From Roseburia sp. (lineage in GTDB: Bacteria > Bacillota > Clostridia > Lachnospirales > Lachnospiraceae): a stretch of 64,000 nucleotides of DNA. Both the position numbers and the translations under genes were made by a program. How positions within the stretch are numbered: the stretch's first letter is position 1; each line of letters begins with the position of its first letter. This document shows, piece after piece, positions 17,045 through 25,606 of the stretch. Location: positions 300,859 through 364,858 of the forward strand of contig JAPFDX010000001.1 in NCBI GenBank assembly GCA_026168605.1, read 5' to 3'. Under the pieces are notes generated by a model. That model saw nothing but the letters and a program-made list of their open reading frames with translations. It was not told where the DNA came from and searched no databases.

Positions 17045-18349
17045 AGCAAAAATGTATTTGCGGATGACCGGCTGTTTCTCGGCGGGGTCGTCGCAGATCT
17101 CATAAGCGCCGAGGATCAGCTCCTTCGCGCGCGCGATCTTCGCGTCGTCATTGCCGTAAATGACCGCCAGCGTATCGCCCGCCTCCACTGCGTCGCCGTT
17201 TTTCTTTTTCAGAACGATACCGACCGAGAGGTCGATCGCGCTCTCCTTCGTCTCTCTGCCGCCGCCCAGGCTCATGCAGGCGATACCGATGTCCTCCGCG
17301 AGGATCCGGTGCACATAGCCGCCGCGCTCCGCCGCCACCGGAACGACTGTCTGTGCGAGGGTGAGCAGCGAGTGGTCAAAAACCGGAGCGGCGTCGCCGC
17401 CCTGCGCCTCGATAAATTCTGCAAATTTCTTTTTGGCAGAGCCGTCTGCGATCACCGATTCCATCATCGCGCGAGCCTTTGCATCGTCCCCTGCCTTTCC
17501 GGCAAACTGGAGCATCAGAGAGCCCAGTGCAAAGACAACCTCCTGAAAGTCCCCCGGTCCTCTGCCTTCTAAAGTATCGAGCGCCTCTAAGACCTCGAGC
17601 GCGTTTCCGACGGCATAACCGAGCGGCTGATCCATATCGGTAATCACCGCGGCTGTCTTCTTGCCCGCCATCGTGCCGATGGATACCATCTCCTCCGCCA
17701 GCGCGACGGAATCCTCCAAATCCTTCATAAAAGCACCGTTTCCGGTCTTGACGTCGAGGACGATCGCATCGCTGCCGGAAGCGAGCTTTTTCGACATGAT
17801 CGAGCTCGCGATCAGAGACATCTGATCCACGGTCGCAGTCACATCGCGCAGCGCGTAGAGCTTCTTGTCCGCCGGGGCAAGGTTCGCCGTCTGCCCGGCG
17901 ATGGCGATGCCGATCTCATTGACATTTTTCACAAACGTCTCCTCGGAAATCCCTGTCGTAAAACCGGAAAAGCACTCCAATTTGTCGATCGTGCCTCCCG
18001 TGTGCCCAAGTCCCCTCCCGGACATTTTTGCAACCGGAACGCCGAGCGCTGCAATGATCGGCGTGAGCGCGAGGGAGGTCTTGTCCCCGACGCCGCCCGT
18101 GCTGTGTTTGTCCACCTTCACGCCGTGGATGCCGGAAAGATCGAGCACGTCCCCACTGTCGCGCATCGCGAGCGTCAGATCGACCGTCTCGCGCTTGCTC
18201 ATCCCCTGAAAACAGATCGCCATCGTCATGGCGGACATCTGGTAGTCCGGGATGCTGCCATCCGTAAAGCCCTCGATCATGTAATAAATCTCCTCGGTGG
18301 TCAGCTCCTGCCCCGCCCTTTTTTTGTGGATCAAATCGTACATTCTCAT
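17039..18349 (-). CDS. pdp: Pyrimidine-nucleoside phosphorylase
   Basis: 436 residues of the thymidine/pyrimidine-nucleoside phosphorylase family, which split thymidine or uridine with phosphate to a base and (deoxy)ribose-1-phosphate. Motifs: KHSTGGVGDKTSLALTPI near residue 82 (phosphate binding), KMSGRGLGHTGGTIDKLE (family signature, about 108-125), IVLDVKTGNGAFMKDLED. Length fits the Firmicute Pdp type; the broad pyrimidine specificity is inferred from that. GGGGGAACGAAAC precedes the ATG. It ends 28 bases before yqfC. Confidence 0.92.
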   Translation of the reverse strand: MRMYDLIHKKRAGQELTTEEIYYMIEGFTDGSIPDYQMSAMTMAICFQGMSKRETVDLTLAMRDSGDVLDLSGIHGVKVDKHSTGGVGDKTSLALTPIIAALGVPVAKMSGRGLGHTGGTIDKLECFSGFTTGISEETFVKNVNEIGIAIAGQTANLAPADKKLYALRDVTATVDQMSLIASSIMSKKLASGSDAIVLDVKTGNGAFMKDLEDSVALAEEMVSIGTMAGKKTAAVITDMDQPLGYAVGNALEVLEALDTLEGRGPGDFQEVVFALGSLMLQFAGKAGDDAKARAMMESVIADGSAKKKFAEFIEAQGGDAAPVFDHSLLTLAQTVVPVAAERGGYVHRILAEDIGIACMSLGGGRETKESAIDLSVGIVLKKKNGDAVEAGDTLAVIYGNDDAKIARAKELILGAYEICDDPAEKQPVIRKYIFAE

Positions 18350-18407
18350 GTTTCGTTCCCCCTTGTGTTTGATATGTGAGTGGCTTTCAAAGTGAGCCGC
18401 CCGTTGT

Positions 18408-19454
18408 TTATGCCCGTACCGCCCAGCGCATCTTGGTGGAGCGCGCCCGGCTGTTGCTGTTGCACTCCTGTGCCGACGGACGGATCACATCCCTTGAAAT
18501 CTCCCTGTAAACGCCCTCCCTGTATAAGCTCTTGAACGACTGCTTGACCAGCCGGTCCTCGCCGGAATGAAAGGTCAGGATCGCCGCGCGTCCGCCTGGC
18601 GCAAGCACGTCCGGAAGCTTGGAAAGAAACGCCTCGAGCACCTCAAACTCACTGTTGACGTCGATGCGAAGCGCCTGAAACGTGCGCGCGCAGGATTTTT
18701 TCAAAGTCTCCCTGCGCTCCTTCTCCGGCAGCGCACAGAGCGCCTGTCCGATGACGTCCCGGAGTTCTAATGTGGTGTCGATCCTGCCGCCTTTGCGGAA
18801 CACCGCAGTGACTGCCTTTGCAATCTCCGCGGCATAAGGCTCATCGGAGTTTGTGACAAGCATTCCTTCGACCTCCTCCTGCGTCAGCTCCCGGAGCCTT
18901 TCGGCGGCGGAAGTCCCCCTCGTCGGGTCAAGCCGCAGGTCGAGCGGCCCGTCGTATTTGTAGGTAAAGCCGCGCTCCGGGTTGTCAATCTGCATGGAAG
19001 ATACGCCGAGATCTGCGAGCACAAATTGAAATTTTCCGTATTCCTCCCCGACCAGATCAATATTGGCAAAGTTCTGATGCAAAACCGTCAGGATATCTGC
19101 CCCATACCCCATCGCCGCAAGTCTCGCCCTCGTCTTTTCCATCTCGACCGGGTCTACATCGAGCGCGCAGATATGCCCCTGCCCTTGCAGACATTCGAGC
19201 ATCTTCGCCGTATGACCGCCGTAGCCGAGCGTCGCGTCGAGTCCGCAATCGCCCGGCTGTATCTGCAGAAAATCAAGGATCTCCGGCACCATGATCGGAA
19301 TGTGCATTCCCGCCGGTGTGCCGCCCTTCTCAATGACATGGGCGATGGTGTCCTGATACTTTTCAGGGTTTAGTTCTTTGTATTTTTCGTGAAAGCTTCT
19401 CGGATGCGTTCCCTTGTAGCGCACCCGCCGCTTGTGCTGCTGTTCCATTTCCAT
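18408..19454 (-). CDS. rsmH: 16S rRNA (cytosine1402-N4)-methyltransferase RsmH
   Basis: 348 residues. It methylates N4 of C1402 in the ribosomal P site using S-adenosylmethionine. Motifs: HIPIMVPEILDFLQIQPGD, the SAM-binding DATLGYGGHTAKML near residue 75, GPLDLRLD/GTSAAERL, and the C-terminal LTFHSGEDRLVKQSFK and SNSRARSTKMRW. The N-terminus carries an extra ~45 residue basic extension (KRRVRYKGTHPRSFHEKYKELNPEKY), also seen in clostridial relatives. Unusually it is not next to mraZ or the division cluster. Start choice between two ATGs two codons apart is ambiguous. Confidence 0.94.
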   Translation of the reverse strand: MEMEQQHKRRVRYKGTHPRSFHEKYKELNPEKYQDTIAHVIEKGGTPAGMHIPIMVPEILDFLQIQPGDCGLDATLGYGGHTAKMLECLQGQGHICALDVDPVEMEKTRARLAAMGYGADILTVLHQNFANIDLVGEEYGKFQFVLADLGVSSMQIDNPERGFTYKYDGPLDLRLDPTRGTSAAERLRELTQEEVEGMLVTNSDEPYAAEIAKAVTAVFRKGGRIDTTLELRDVIGQALCALPEKERRETLKKSCARTFQALRIDVNSEFEVLEAFLSKLPDVLAPGGRAAILTFHSGEDRLVKQSFKSLYREGVYREISRDVIRPSAQECNSNSRARSTKMRWAVRA

Positions 19455-19471
19455 GCTCCATTCCTTTTTCT

Positions 19472-20806
19472 TTAAAAGCCTTTTTCTTTCAGTCCGTGAA
19501 CCAGACGGACATAAAACTCCCGCACATCAAATCCCGGAATATTCTCGCGGTTTAAGTCGATCATATCCCCATGCGAGATCCCCCGCACGCCGGACGTCGT
19601 CAGAAACTGATAATCCTCTCCCCACGGAAACGAACTCTCGGACACCAGTCCGTCGTTTGGTCCGTCAAAATACCTGACGAGATGGTAAGAGAAATTGAGC
19701 GGGAATCTGCCGCCGGACGGCAGATTTAATTTCGAACCCACGCTCTGATAGTAAACCCCCGGTTTGTCTGCAGTCTGTGCATTGAACGCCCCGCACGCGG
19801 ACGCCGTGAGATCGCCGACCGCCGCGAGAAAATCCGGGTTGGTATCCCCTGCTTTTTTTAAGGCGGCGTTATAGGTGTCAGCGACCTTCCGCTGCACGGA
19901 CGCCGGAATTTTTGACAACAGATAATCCGCAAATTCGCATCCCCGGTGCGGCGTATTGATAGTCGTAAGCGATGCGACATACGCATCCATGCCAAGCCTG
20001 CTGATCGCATAGCGCATATCAAGACCGCCCTTTGAGTGCGCGATGACATTGACCTTCTGTGCCCCGGTTTCCGAGACGATCTGTAAAATGCGATCTTTTA
20101 GTTCTGCCCCACAGTCCGCAACGGAAGCCGCAGACTGGTGGTTGCCATAGTAAATTTTTGCCCCGTTCCTCTCCAGTTCCTTTGGGATACGCCCCCAGTA
20201 ATTCAGATAGCGGAAATCCCGGAAAAACACACCGTGCACCATCAAAATGGGGTAGCGTGTGTCGCACAGCTTCTCGTCCATCCGAAGCTCGTTGACGGAA
20301 AGCTTGTTATTTTCAAAGCATACCTCCTCCGATGCCAGACGAATGATCCTGGCGAGCACGATCAGGTGTACGATGGGAATCCATCCGCACAAAATGCCAA
20401 TCACCCTCCACTTGATGCCAATCTGGGCGGAGCTACAATAGACGCGCAGGATGCCATTCCAGAACACGAGCGCCTCCACGAGAAAAATCGTGCCGAGATT
20501 GCCGAACCAGAGCAGCTTGTTCTCCGCGAAAACGGAAGGTATCAGCGCAAGCTCAAACACACCGGATATTGTCACCGAAATCAGAAACAGTTTCAGCAGC
20601 TCACACCCGTCCCGGCAGAAACGAAGCCTTCTTGTCTTTATTTTCTCTCCCAGAGGGCACGGCCTGCAGTTGATCAGCACAAAGAATGCCAGAAGAAAAA
20701 CTGCAAGCCAGGGATTTTGACAGTAGCTCATCAGAACCGGAAGGCTGGCCGTCGCACTTATGAGGACTGCGATCAGGAACCGCAGACATCCCTGCAAAAT
20801 TTTCAT
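19472..20806 (-). CDS. Membrane-anchored alpha/beta-hydrolase (lipase/esterase-like)
   Basis: 444 residues. The first ~150 hold about four hydrophobic segments (for example LRFLIAVLISATASLPVLM and LAVFLLAFFVLI). The rest is an alpha/beta-hydrolase: YPILMVHGVFFRD (oxyanion loop, near 190), NVIAHSKGGLDMRYA with the nucleophile Ser in AHSKG near 252, DGPNDGLVSESS (acid) and GISHGDMID (catalytic His). The catalytic set thus looks complete. The order resembles bacterial triacylglycerol lipases; the substrate is unknown. Its start overlaps the stop of the upstream DUF4026-like gene by 4 bases. Confidence 0.75.
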   Translation of the reverse strand: MKILQGCLRFLIAVLISATASLPVLMSYCQNPWLAVFLLAFFVLINCRPCPLGEKIKTRRLRFCRDGCELLKLFLISVTISGVFELALIPSVFAENKLLWFGNLGTIFLVEALVFWNGILRVYCSSAQIGIKWRVIGILCGWIPIVHLIVLARIIRLASEEVCFENNKLSVNELRMDEKLCDTRYPILMVHGVFFRDFRYLNYWGRIPKELERNGAKIYYGNHQSAASVADCGAELKDRILQIVSETGAQKVNVIAHSKGGLDMRYAISRLGMDAYVASLTTINTPHRGCEFADYLLSKIPASVQRKVADTYNAALKKAGDTNPDFLAAVGDLTASACGAFNAQTADKPGVYYQSVGSKLNLPSGGRFPLNFSYHLVRYFDGPNDGLVSESSFPWGEDYQFLTTSGVRGISHGDMIDLNRENIPGFDVREFYVRLVHGLKEKGF

Positions 20807-22092
20807 GGAGTTCCTCCGTCTTTTTCCAGCAGGTAGACGCTGTCCGGCGTGATCGCTCCATCCGGTGTATACAAGATCCAGTCTGTCAGATCATTCAGGT
20901 CGATCTCCATCTCCGTGTCCTCGTGCAGGTTTTTGATATAATAAGGCTCCTGCGTCAGAACTGCCTGCGCCTCCATGCCGTTCACCTCTTTTACATGGAA
21001 CCAGATATGTTCCCTCGAATTATTGTCGTCCCTGTATTCCTCATCCACCGCAAGTCCGATCTTCATCAGCCCCTCGATCTCCTCCTGCTTTATGGTTTCC
21101 GTAAAATAGTGCAGCCGCTCCTTTGCCAGCGCCCGCATCCGCTGCGTCTCCTCATCAGAGTACATGACAAGCATATTGTCCGCGATCGCTTCGTTGAGCA
21201 CCGATATATGCCGGTATTTCTTCTTTTTAAAATCCTCCTCATCCAGATACACATAGACAACGCCCGTATTCTTATTGTGCGCCTCCTGTCTGTCGTCCAG
21301 ACCGCCAAGCATATCCCTCTTGCAGCCTTTGAGTGCCTCCTTATAAGAAATCCATGTCACAACGATATAGCCGCCGTTGCTCGTCCGCCCCACCCAGAAT
21401 GCGTCCTCTTCCTCTATAAAGGTGTGGTCAGAGATGATCCTTTTTGCCAGCGTCTGCAATATAGAGGAATGGTTCTGGTAATTTTCCGTGTCTGAATTTA
21501 AGATCTCCACCTCGATCGCGCCGCAGCGGTTGAGCCCGTGCGTGTGGATCCATACCTCGCCATCCTCCCCGCTCACAGCCTGCACCGCATAGAGATAGTC
21601 CGGCGACGGCTGGATCGTCGTCTGTGCCGCGAGTCTGACCCAGACGCCGGACAACACCCTCTCCGTACAGAAATCGATCGCCCCCGCCATATCGGGCACT
21701 ATGGTATCCAGTATTTTTAATTGCAGATGGTAAGATGTCAGCACGTCCTCGCCAAAGGTCATGGCAACCGTCACCCCTGTGTCCGACTGCGTGAGGATCT
21801 TGTAATTCTCCTCACTCAGATGGTGGTTGACCGTATAGAGCGGTCCGATCTCGTATGTCTCCGCAAGGATCTCCACCCGGCGCGTTTCCTCTTTGTACCG
21901 GATCACCGCTTCGATGCCATTTTCTCCAAGTTCTGCCCGGTCTGTCTCGAACAAATGGCCGTTTTTCAGCCGCTCGATGATCTCCATGGGATTTTTGATA
22001 CTTTCCACATCCCTCGGCACTGCCATCATGTAGGATGTCGTCTTGCCGATCACGCCGGGTCTTAGCACTCTCTGTTTCTTAAATCCAAACAT
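20803..22092 (-). CDS. DUF4026/DUF2314-like protein
   Basis: 429 soluble residues with no membrane segment. The N-terminal 200 residues (MFGFKKQRVLRPGVIGKTTSYMMAV...) resemble DUF4026, and the C-terminus (EHIWFHVKEVNGMEAQAVLTQEP...DLNDLTDWILY) resembles DUF2314. Both assignments are from memory of the pattern and are tentative. No catalytic motif is recognised. The ATG at 22090-22092 is chosen because GGAGGAGAGG lies just upstream; the frame stays open 31 codons further, without family-like sequence. Translational overlap with the lipase gene suggests a joint function. Confidence 0.65.
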   Translation of the reverse strand: MFGFKKQRVLRPGVIGKTTSYMMAVPRDVESIKNPMEIIERLKNGHLFETDRAELGENGIEAVIRYKEETRRVEILAETYEIGPLYTVNHHLSEENYKILTQSDTGVTVAMTFGEDVLTSYHLQLKILDTIVPDMAGAIDFCTERVLSGVWVRLAAQTTIQPSPDYLYAVQAVSGEDGEVWIHTHGLNRCGAIEVEILNSDTENYQNHSSILQTLAKRIISDHTFIEEEDAFWVGRTSNGGYIVVTWISYKEALKGCKRDMLGGLDDRQEAHNKNTGVVYVYLDEEDFKKKKYRHISVLNEAIADNMLVMYSDEETQRMRALAKERLHYFTETIKQEEIEGLMKIGLAVDEEYRDDNNSREHIWFHVKEVNGMEAQAVLTQEPYYIKNLHEDTEMEIDLNDLTDWILYTPDGAITPDSVYLLEKDGGTP

Positions 22093-22209
22093 TGCCCTCT
22101 CCTCCCTGTGTAAGTAAATGTTATCTTCTCTGTCCTGCCAGATTGTTTCCCCCTCATGATGCAGATCAGGCAGAACATATCCCATTCCGACAAACCACTA
22201 ATTTTTGAC

Positions 22210-22689
22210 TCACTTGTGGTATGGCTCATGGTTCATGATCCGGTACGCGCGGTACACCTGCTCCAGCAGGATCACGCGCATCAGTTGGTGGGGAAATGTC
22301 ATCCGCGAAAATGAAAGTCTCAGGTCTGCGCGCGCCAGCAGGGAATCCGCTATGCCAAGCGACCCGCCAATGATAAAAATGATATGGCTGGTTCCGCCCG
22401 TTCCAAGACGTTCGATCTTTTCGGACAGTTCCACGGAATCAAGCTGCTTTCCATCGATGGCAAGCGCACAGACAAACGCTCCGTCACGCAGATGACGCTC
22501 CATGCGCTCCGCTTCCTTTGCCTTGATCTGCTCTTCCACAAGCCCACTGGCGCCGTCCGGCGTCTTTTCGTCCGCCACCTCAACGATCTCCAGTTTGCAG
22601 TAACGGCTCAGCCTTTTTCCATATTCCGCCACGGCTTCCCTGTAAAATTTTTCTTTGATCTTACCGACACATAAAATTGTAATTTTCAT
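22210..22689 (-). CDS. rlmH: 23S rRNA (pseudouridine1915-N3)-methyltransferase RlmH
   Basis: 159 residues, a single-domain SPOUT methyltransferase with the knot motif HIIFIIGGSLGIADSLL near residue 105 and the C-terminal HQLMRVILLEQVYRAYRIMNHEPYHK. It methylates pseudouridine 1915 in helix 69 of 23S rRNA. The family always begins MKI(T)ILCVGKIKE, so the ATG at 22687-22689 is secure, yet no Shine-Dalgarno sequence precedes it. Instead an extended -10 element ends 6 bases upstream. Confidence 0.96.
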   Translation of the reverse strand: MKITILCVGKIKEKFYREAVAEYGKRLSRYCKLEIVEVADEKTPDGASGLVEEQIKAKEAERMERHLRDGAFVCALAIDGKQLDSVELSEKIERLGTGGTSHIIFIIGGSLGIADSLLARADLRLSFSRMTFPHQLMRVILLEQVYRAYRIMNHEPYHK

Positions 22690-22695
22690 AGACAG

Positions 22696-22725
22696 ATTAT
22701 ACCATATCTTACTTGCTAAGGTCTA
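22696..22725 (-). promoter_or_regulatory. Extended -10 promoter abutting rlmH (possible leaderless mRNA)
   Basis: Minus-strand TGGTATAAT (22696-22704) is a TGn extended -10; TAGACC (22720-22725) at 18-base spacing is a weak -35. Only CTGTCT separates the -10 from ATG, so transcription should begin at or within a base or two of the start codon. Confidence 0.5.
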
Positions 22726-22741
22726 GAAAATCCCCTATAAT
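22713..22741 (+). promoter_or_regulatory. Sigma-A-type promoter for the zinc-ribbon membrane protein
   Basis: TTGCTA (22713-22718), 17 bases, TATAAT (22736-22741). It overlaps the divergent rlmH promoter, so the two RNA polymerase sites may compete. Confidence 0.6.
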
Positions 22742-22772
22742 TAAGAAATAAATATGAAATGAGGGAATGATC

Positions 22773-23462
22773 ATGTGGTGTCCAAACTGTAAAAATGAAT
22801 ATGTTCCGGGAGTGACGCACTGCGCGGACTGCGGTGTTGATCTGGTCGAAACTTTAGAAGAATGTGCTGTGGAGTCAGAACTGCCGGAAACGGAGACAAA
22901 GCTCCCCGGGATGGATATGGAATCCTCCGCTTCAGGGGATAATGAGACCGGTATGCCGGAGGAACTATTTTCCGGAGAGCCGGGTGGAACAGCGAAGGCA
23001 CACGCCTACATATCGGGCAAAACCAAGACTGAGGATATGAAATCCACCGCCTATACGTTTACGTTCGTCGGCGCTCTGGGGCTCGTCCTGCTTGCCCTGT
23101 TTGCAGCGGGCGTACTGCCAATACGCATGGCAGGCTATATGAAAGTCATGATGTGTCTCGTCATGGGAACAATGTTTGTTATTTTTCTTGTGATCGGTCT
23201 CCGCTCCTTCGCACAGATCAAAGCCTGCAAGGCAGCGGCGGACAGAGAGGAAACACTTCTTTCAGAAATTTTGCACTGGTTTGAAGAAAACTTTGACCAG
23301 GCTTCTCTGGACGACGGACTTGATACCAGCCAGCCGGAAGAGACGCTTTATTTTGCCCGCTACGAGGTGATGCGCCGCAATATTCTGGCAAAATATCCCG
23401 ACATTGACGAATCGCTGCTCGACCATGTGATCGAGACATTGTATGCGGAGATTTTCGCCTGA
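22773..23462 (+). CDS. Zinc-ribbon membrane protein of unknown function
   Basis: 229 residues. The N-terminus is a CPNC-(14)-CADC zinc ribbon (MWCPNCKNEY...CADCGVDLV), then an acidic linker, two membrane segments at about residues 92-110 and 120-142, and a cytoplasmic C-terminal helical tail (residues 150-229). The ATG at 22773-22775 is preferred because GAGGG sits 7 bases upstream; an ATG two codons earlier abuts that site. No enzyme motif is seen. It converges on another zinc-ribbon protein gene, and both share a bidirectional terminator. Confidence 0.75.
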   Translation: MWCPNCKNEYVPGVTHCADCGVDLVETLEECAVESELPETETKLPGMDMESSASGDNETGMPEELFSGEPGGTAKAHAYISGKTKTEDMKSTAYTFTFVGALGLVLLALFAAGVLPIRMAGYMKVMMCLVMGTMFVIFLVIGLRSFAQIKACKAAADREETLLSEILHWFEENFDQASLDDGLDTSQPEETLYFARYEVMRRNILAKYPDIDESLLDHVIETLYAEIFA

Positions 23463-23501
23463 CAAAATACCCAGCCGGCAAACTGCTGACTGGGTATTTT
23501 G
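23463..23501. terminator. Bidirectional intrinsic terminator
   Basis: A 12-base stem, CAAAATACCCAG (23463-23474) with CTGGGTATTTTG (23490-23501), followed by a T-rich run on the plus strand and with A-rich/T-rich flanks for the minus strand. It separates two convergent genes. Confidence 0.85.
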
Positions 23502-23506
23502 CTTTT

Positions 23507-24712
23507 CTATGGATAATAGATAAAATTCGTCCGGTACACGCCACTGTCAAGCCCCGTCTTGTCATTGACCACCAGCACGGACAGAATATTATTGCCAACC
23601 GGGATCTCCAGCGGTTCCTGATATTTCAGGGACGCCTGCGTCGGGTCGGTGCCATCCCATGTGTAGTAAATGCTGCAGTCCTCCTCCGCCTGAATCGTGA
23701 CGGTCGTCTCGGCATCAATGCGTCCGCCGTCCGGTGATACGGTTGCAAACGCAGGGGCTACGACCGTGATCTCGTATTCTGCCTCTGCAATTTCACTTGC
23801 AATCCCCTTCTCATTGACACAGACAGCGCGCACGGTATAAGTTCCGGCCTCATCGAGCAAAATGCCCTCTTCGTCCGGATCGTAGGACGTGCCGCTCGCA
23901 GCATCGGGATCACTTCCATCCAGCGTGTAATAAATATCATAACCCTCAAGGGATGTCAGTTCTACGGTGATGTACTCGTCATATTCACCGCCAACCGGAA
24001 CAAACACCGGGGCAGCGACGAGATAGTCGGCAAAAAGTTTTAAAATCGCTTCGCTTTTGACACCTTCGGAAAGCAGGGCAATGCTCTCATAATCTTTCTT
24101 TTCCTCATAGATTCGAATAAGGCTCTGGTACGCCGCTTTATTCTCCGGATCCAGATCAACAACCTCCGTCAAAAGCACAGCAGCAGAATCATATTCGCTC
24201 TGCTCCATGTAGATTTCCGCCATTGCCAGACGCACCGGCACGTCATCCGGTCTGAGCGCCAGCGCCGTCTTGTAATAATGCAGCGCCTTTTCATAATTCT
24301 TGTCGATCATTTCCTGCTCGGCAGATTCCACCTGATATTCATAGGAATTTGCATTTCTCCGGTCGATCATCACCTTGACCAGCACGCCGAGTAAGATCGC
24401 CACGACAAGAAGTCCGCATACGATAAGGATCGGCACACGGCCATCCGTTTTCTTTTTTTTCGCAGGCTTTTTCCCGCCAGCCCTGTCCGGCGAAGAAACC
24501 GGCTGCGGCTGACGCGCCTGACCCTGTCTCTGGGGCTTTGCATCCGGGCGCGCCGCCCTTTGCGCTGTTTTTTCTTCCTCTTGCGTCAAAAGTGCGCGCA
24601 GATAGTCGTCCTCCAGCACGCTGTAATCAGGTCCGATCCTGGACTCTGTACCGCACACAGAGCAGTAGACACATCCCTCTTTCAGTTCTGCACCGCATTT
24701 TACACACTTCAT
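23507..24712 (-). CDS. Zinc-ribbon, TPR and chitobiase-like-domain membrane protein
   Basis: 401 residues. In order: a zinc ribbon (CVKCGAELKEGCVYCSVCG, residues 3-21), a charged Lys/Gln/Pro linker, one membrane segment (about 93-113, ILIVCGLLVVAILLGVLVKV), tetratricopeptide repeats (about 125-215, NYEKALHYYKTALALRPDD), and two chitobiase/hexosaminidase C-terminal-like beta domains (IYYTLDGSDPDAASG near 265 and IYYTWDGTDPTQAS near 355). The topology puts the ribbon inside and the repeats outside. The YYTxDGxDP motifs are common in clostridial surface proteins. Role unknown. It is the last gene of the uppP-ftsK-fhs-folD run, 24 bases after folD. Confidence 0.8.
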   Translation of the reverse strand: MKCVKCGAELKEGCVYCSVCGTESRIGPDYSVLEDDYLRALLTQEEEKTAQRAARPDAKPQRQGQARQPQPVSSPDRAGGKKPAKKKKTDGRVPILIVCGLLVVAILLGVLVKVMIDRRNANSYEYQVESAEQEMIDKNYEKALHYYKTALALRPDDVPVRLAMAEIYMEQSEYDSAAVLLTEVVDLDPENKAAYQSLIRIYEEKKDYESIALLSEGVKSEAILKLFADYLVAAPVFVPVGGEYDEYITVELTSLEGYDIYYTLDGSDPDAASGTSYDPDEEGILLDEAGTYTVRAVCVNEKGIASEIAEAEYEITVVAPAFATVSPDGGRIDAETTVTIQAEEDCSIYYTWDGTDPTQASLKYQEPLEIPVGNNILSVLVVNDKTGLDSGVYRTNFIYYP

Positions 24713-24736
24713 ATGAAATAATCCTCTCCCACCGTT

Positions 24737-25576
24737 TTATCGTGACACAGACGCCACACAATTATTCATCAGCATCGCGATCGTCATCGGTCCGACCCCT
24801 CCCGGAACCGGAGTGATCGCCGAAACAACCGGAAATACCTCGTCATATTTCACATCGCCGCAGAGTTTATTCTCCGCATTCCGGTGAATACCGACATCGA
24901 TGACAACGGCTCCCTCTTTCACATAATCTGCCGTGATATACTGCGGTTTTCCGATCGCCACGATCAGAATATCCGCTTCCCGGCAAAGCTCCTTTAAATT
25001 TTCAGTTTTGGAATGCGCCACCGTGACTGTCGCATTTTCGCGGAGCATCAGGAGAGCCATCGGCTTGCCGACAATATTGCTTCTGCCGACAACGACGCAC
25101 CGCTTGCCGGAAATGGAAATGCCGGAGCGTTTCAGGAGCTGGACGATACCGGCAGGTGTGCAGGAGACGAAGCCCGGTTCCCCGATGACAAGCCTGCCCA
25201 CATTCTCCGGGTGAAAGCCGTCCACATCCTTCGCCGGGGAGATCGCCTGAATGATCCTGTCCTCACGGATCTGCGGCGGAACGGGAAGCTGTACGAGGAT
25301 CCCGTTTACCGTGTCGTCGCGGTTTAACTGATCAATCAGGGCAAGCAACTCCTCCTCGGTTGTCTCCTCCGCAAGCTCGTAGGAAAGTGACCGGATACCG
25401 ATATAGGCGCACGCCTTTTTCTTGTTGTTTACATAGACGCTGGAAGCCGGGTCATTGCCCACCTGCACGACGGCGAGCGTCACTTCCGTCCCGTCTTCCT
25501 TCCACGCTGCAACCTGCCCGCGCAGTTCATCCTTTATCTCCTGTGAAATCTTTTTTCCGTCAATGATCTGTGCCAT
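24737..25576 (-). CDS. folD: Bifunctional methylenetetrahydrofolate dehydrogenase/cyclohydrolase FolD
   Basis: 279 residues. It interconverts methylene-, methenyl- and formyl-tetrahydrofolate with NADP. Motifs: YVNNKKKAC with the catalytic Lys near residue 54, ILVQLPVPPQI, KDVDGFHPENVG, VVGRSNIVGKPMA (dinucleotide site) and TPVPGGVGPMTIAML. The ATG at 25574-25576 is chosen because GGAGGTTGCA precedes it. It is 30 bases after fhs, so both steps of the C1 branch are made together. Confidence 0.97.
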   Translation of the reverse strand: MAQIIDGKKISQEIKDELRGQVAAWKEDGTEVTLAVVQVGNDPASSVYVNNKKKACAYIGIRSLSYELAEETTEEELLALIDQLNRDDTVNGILVQLPVPPQIREDRIIQAISPAKDVDGFHPENVGRLVIGEPGFVSCTPAGIVQLLKRSGISISGKRCVVVGRSNIVGKPMALLMLRENATVTVAHSKTENLKELCREADILIVAIGKPQYITADYVKEGAVVIDVGIHRNAENKLCGDVKYDEVFPVVSAITPVPGGVGPMTIAMLMNNCVASVSR

Positions 25577-25606
25577 TGCAACCTCCATTTCCAAATGTTT
25601 ATCCCT

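Noticed and set aside
20138..20836. Plus-strand frame of 232 codons opposite the lipase
   Set aside because: Shadow of the lipase gene, low-complexity composition and no ribosome site.
25577..25606. Tetrahydrofolate riboswitch before folD or fhs
   Set aside because: The gaps are only 30 and 15 bases, too short for the aptamer.
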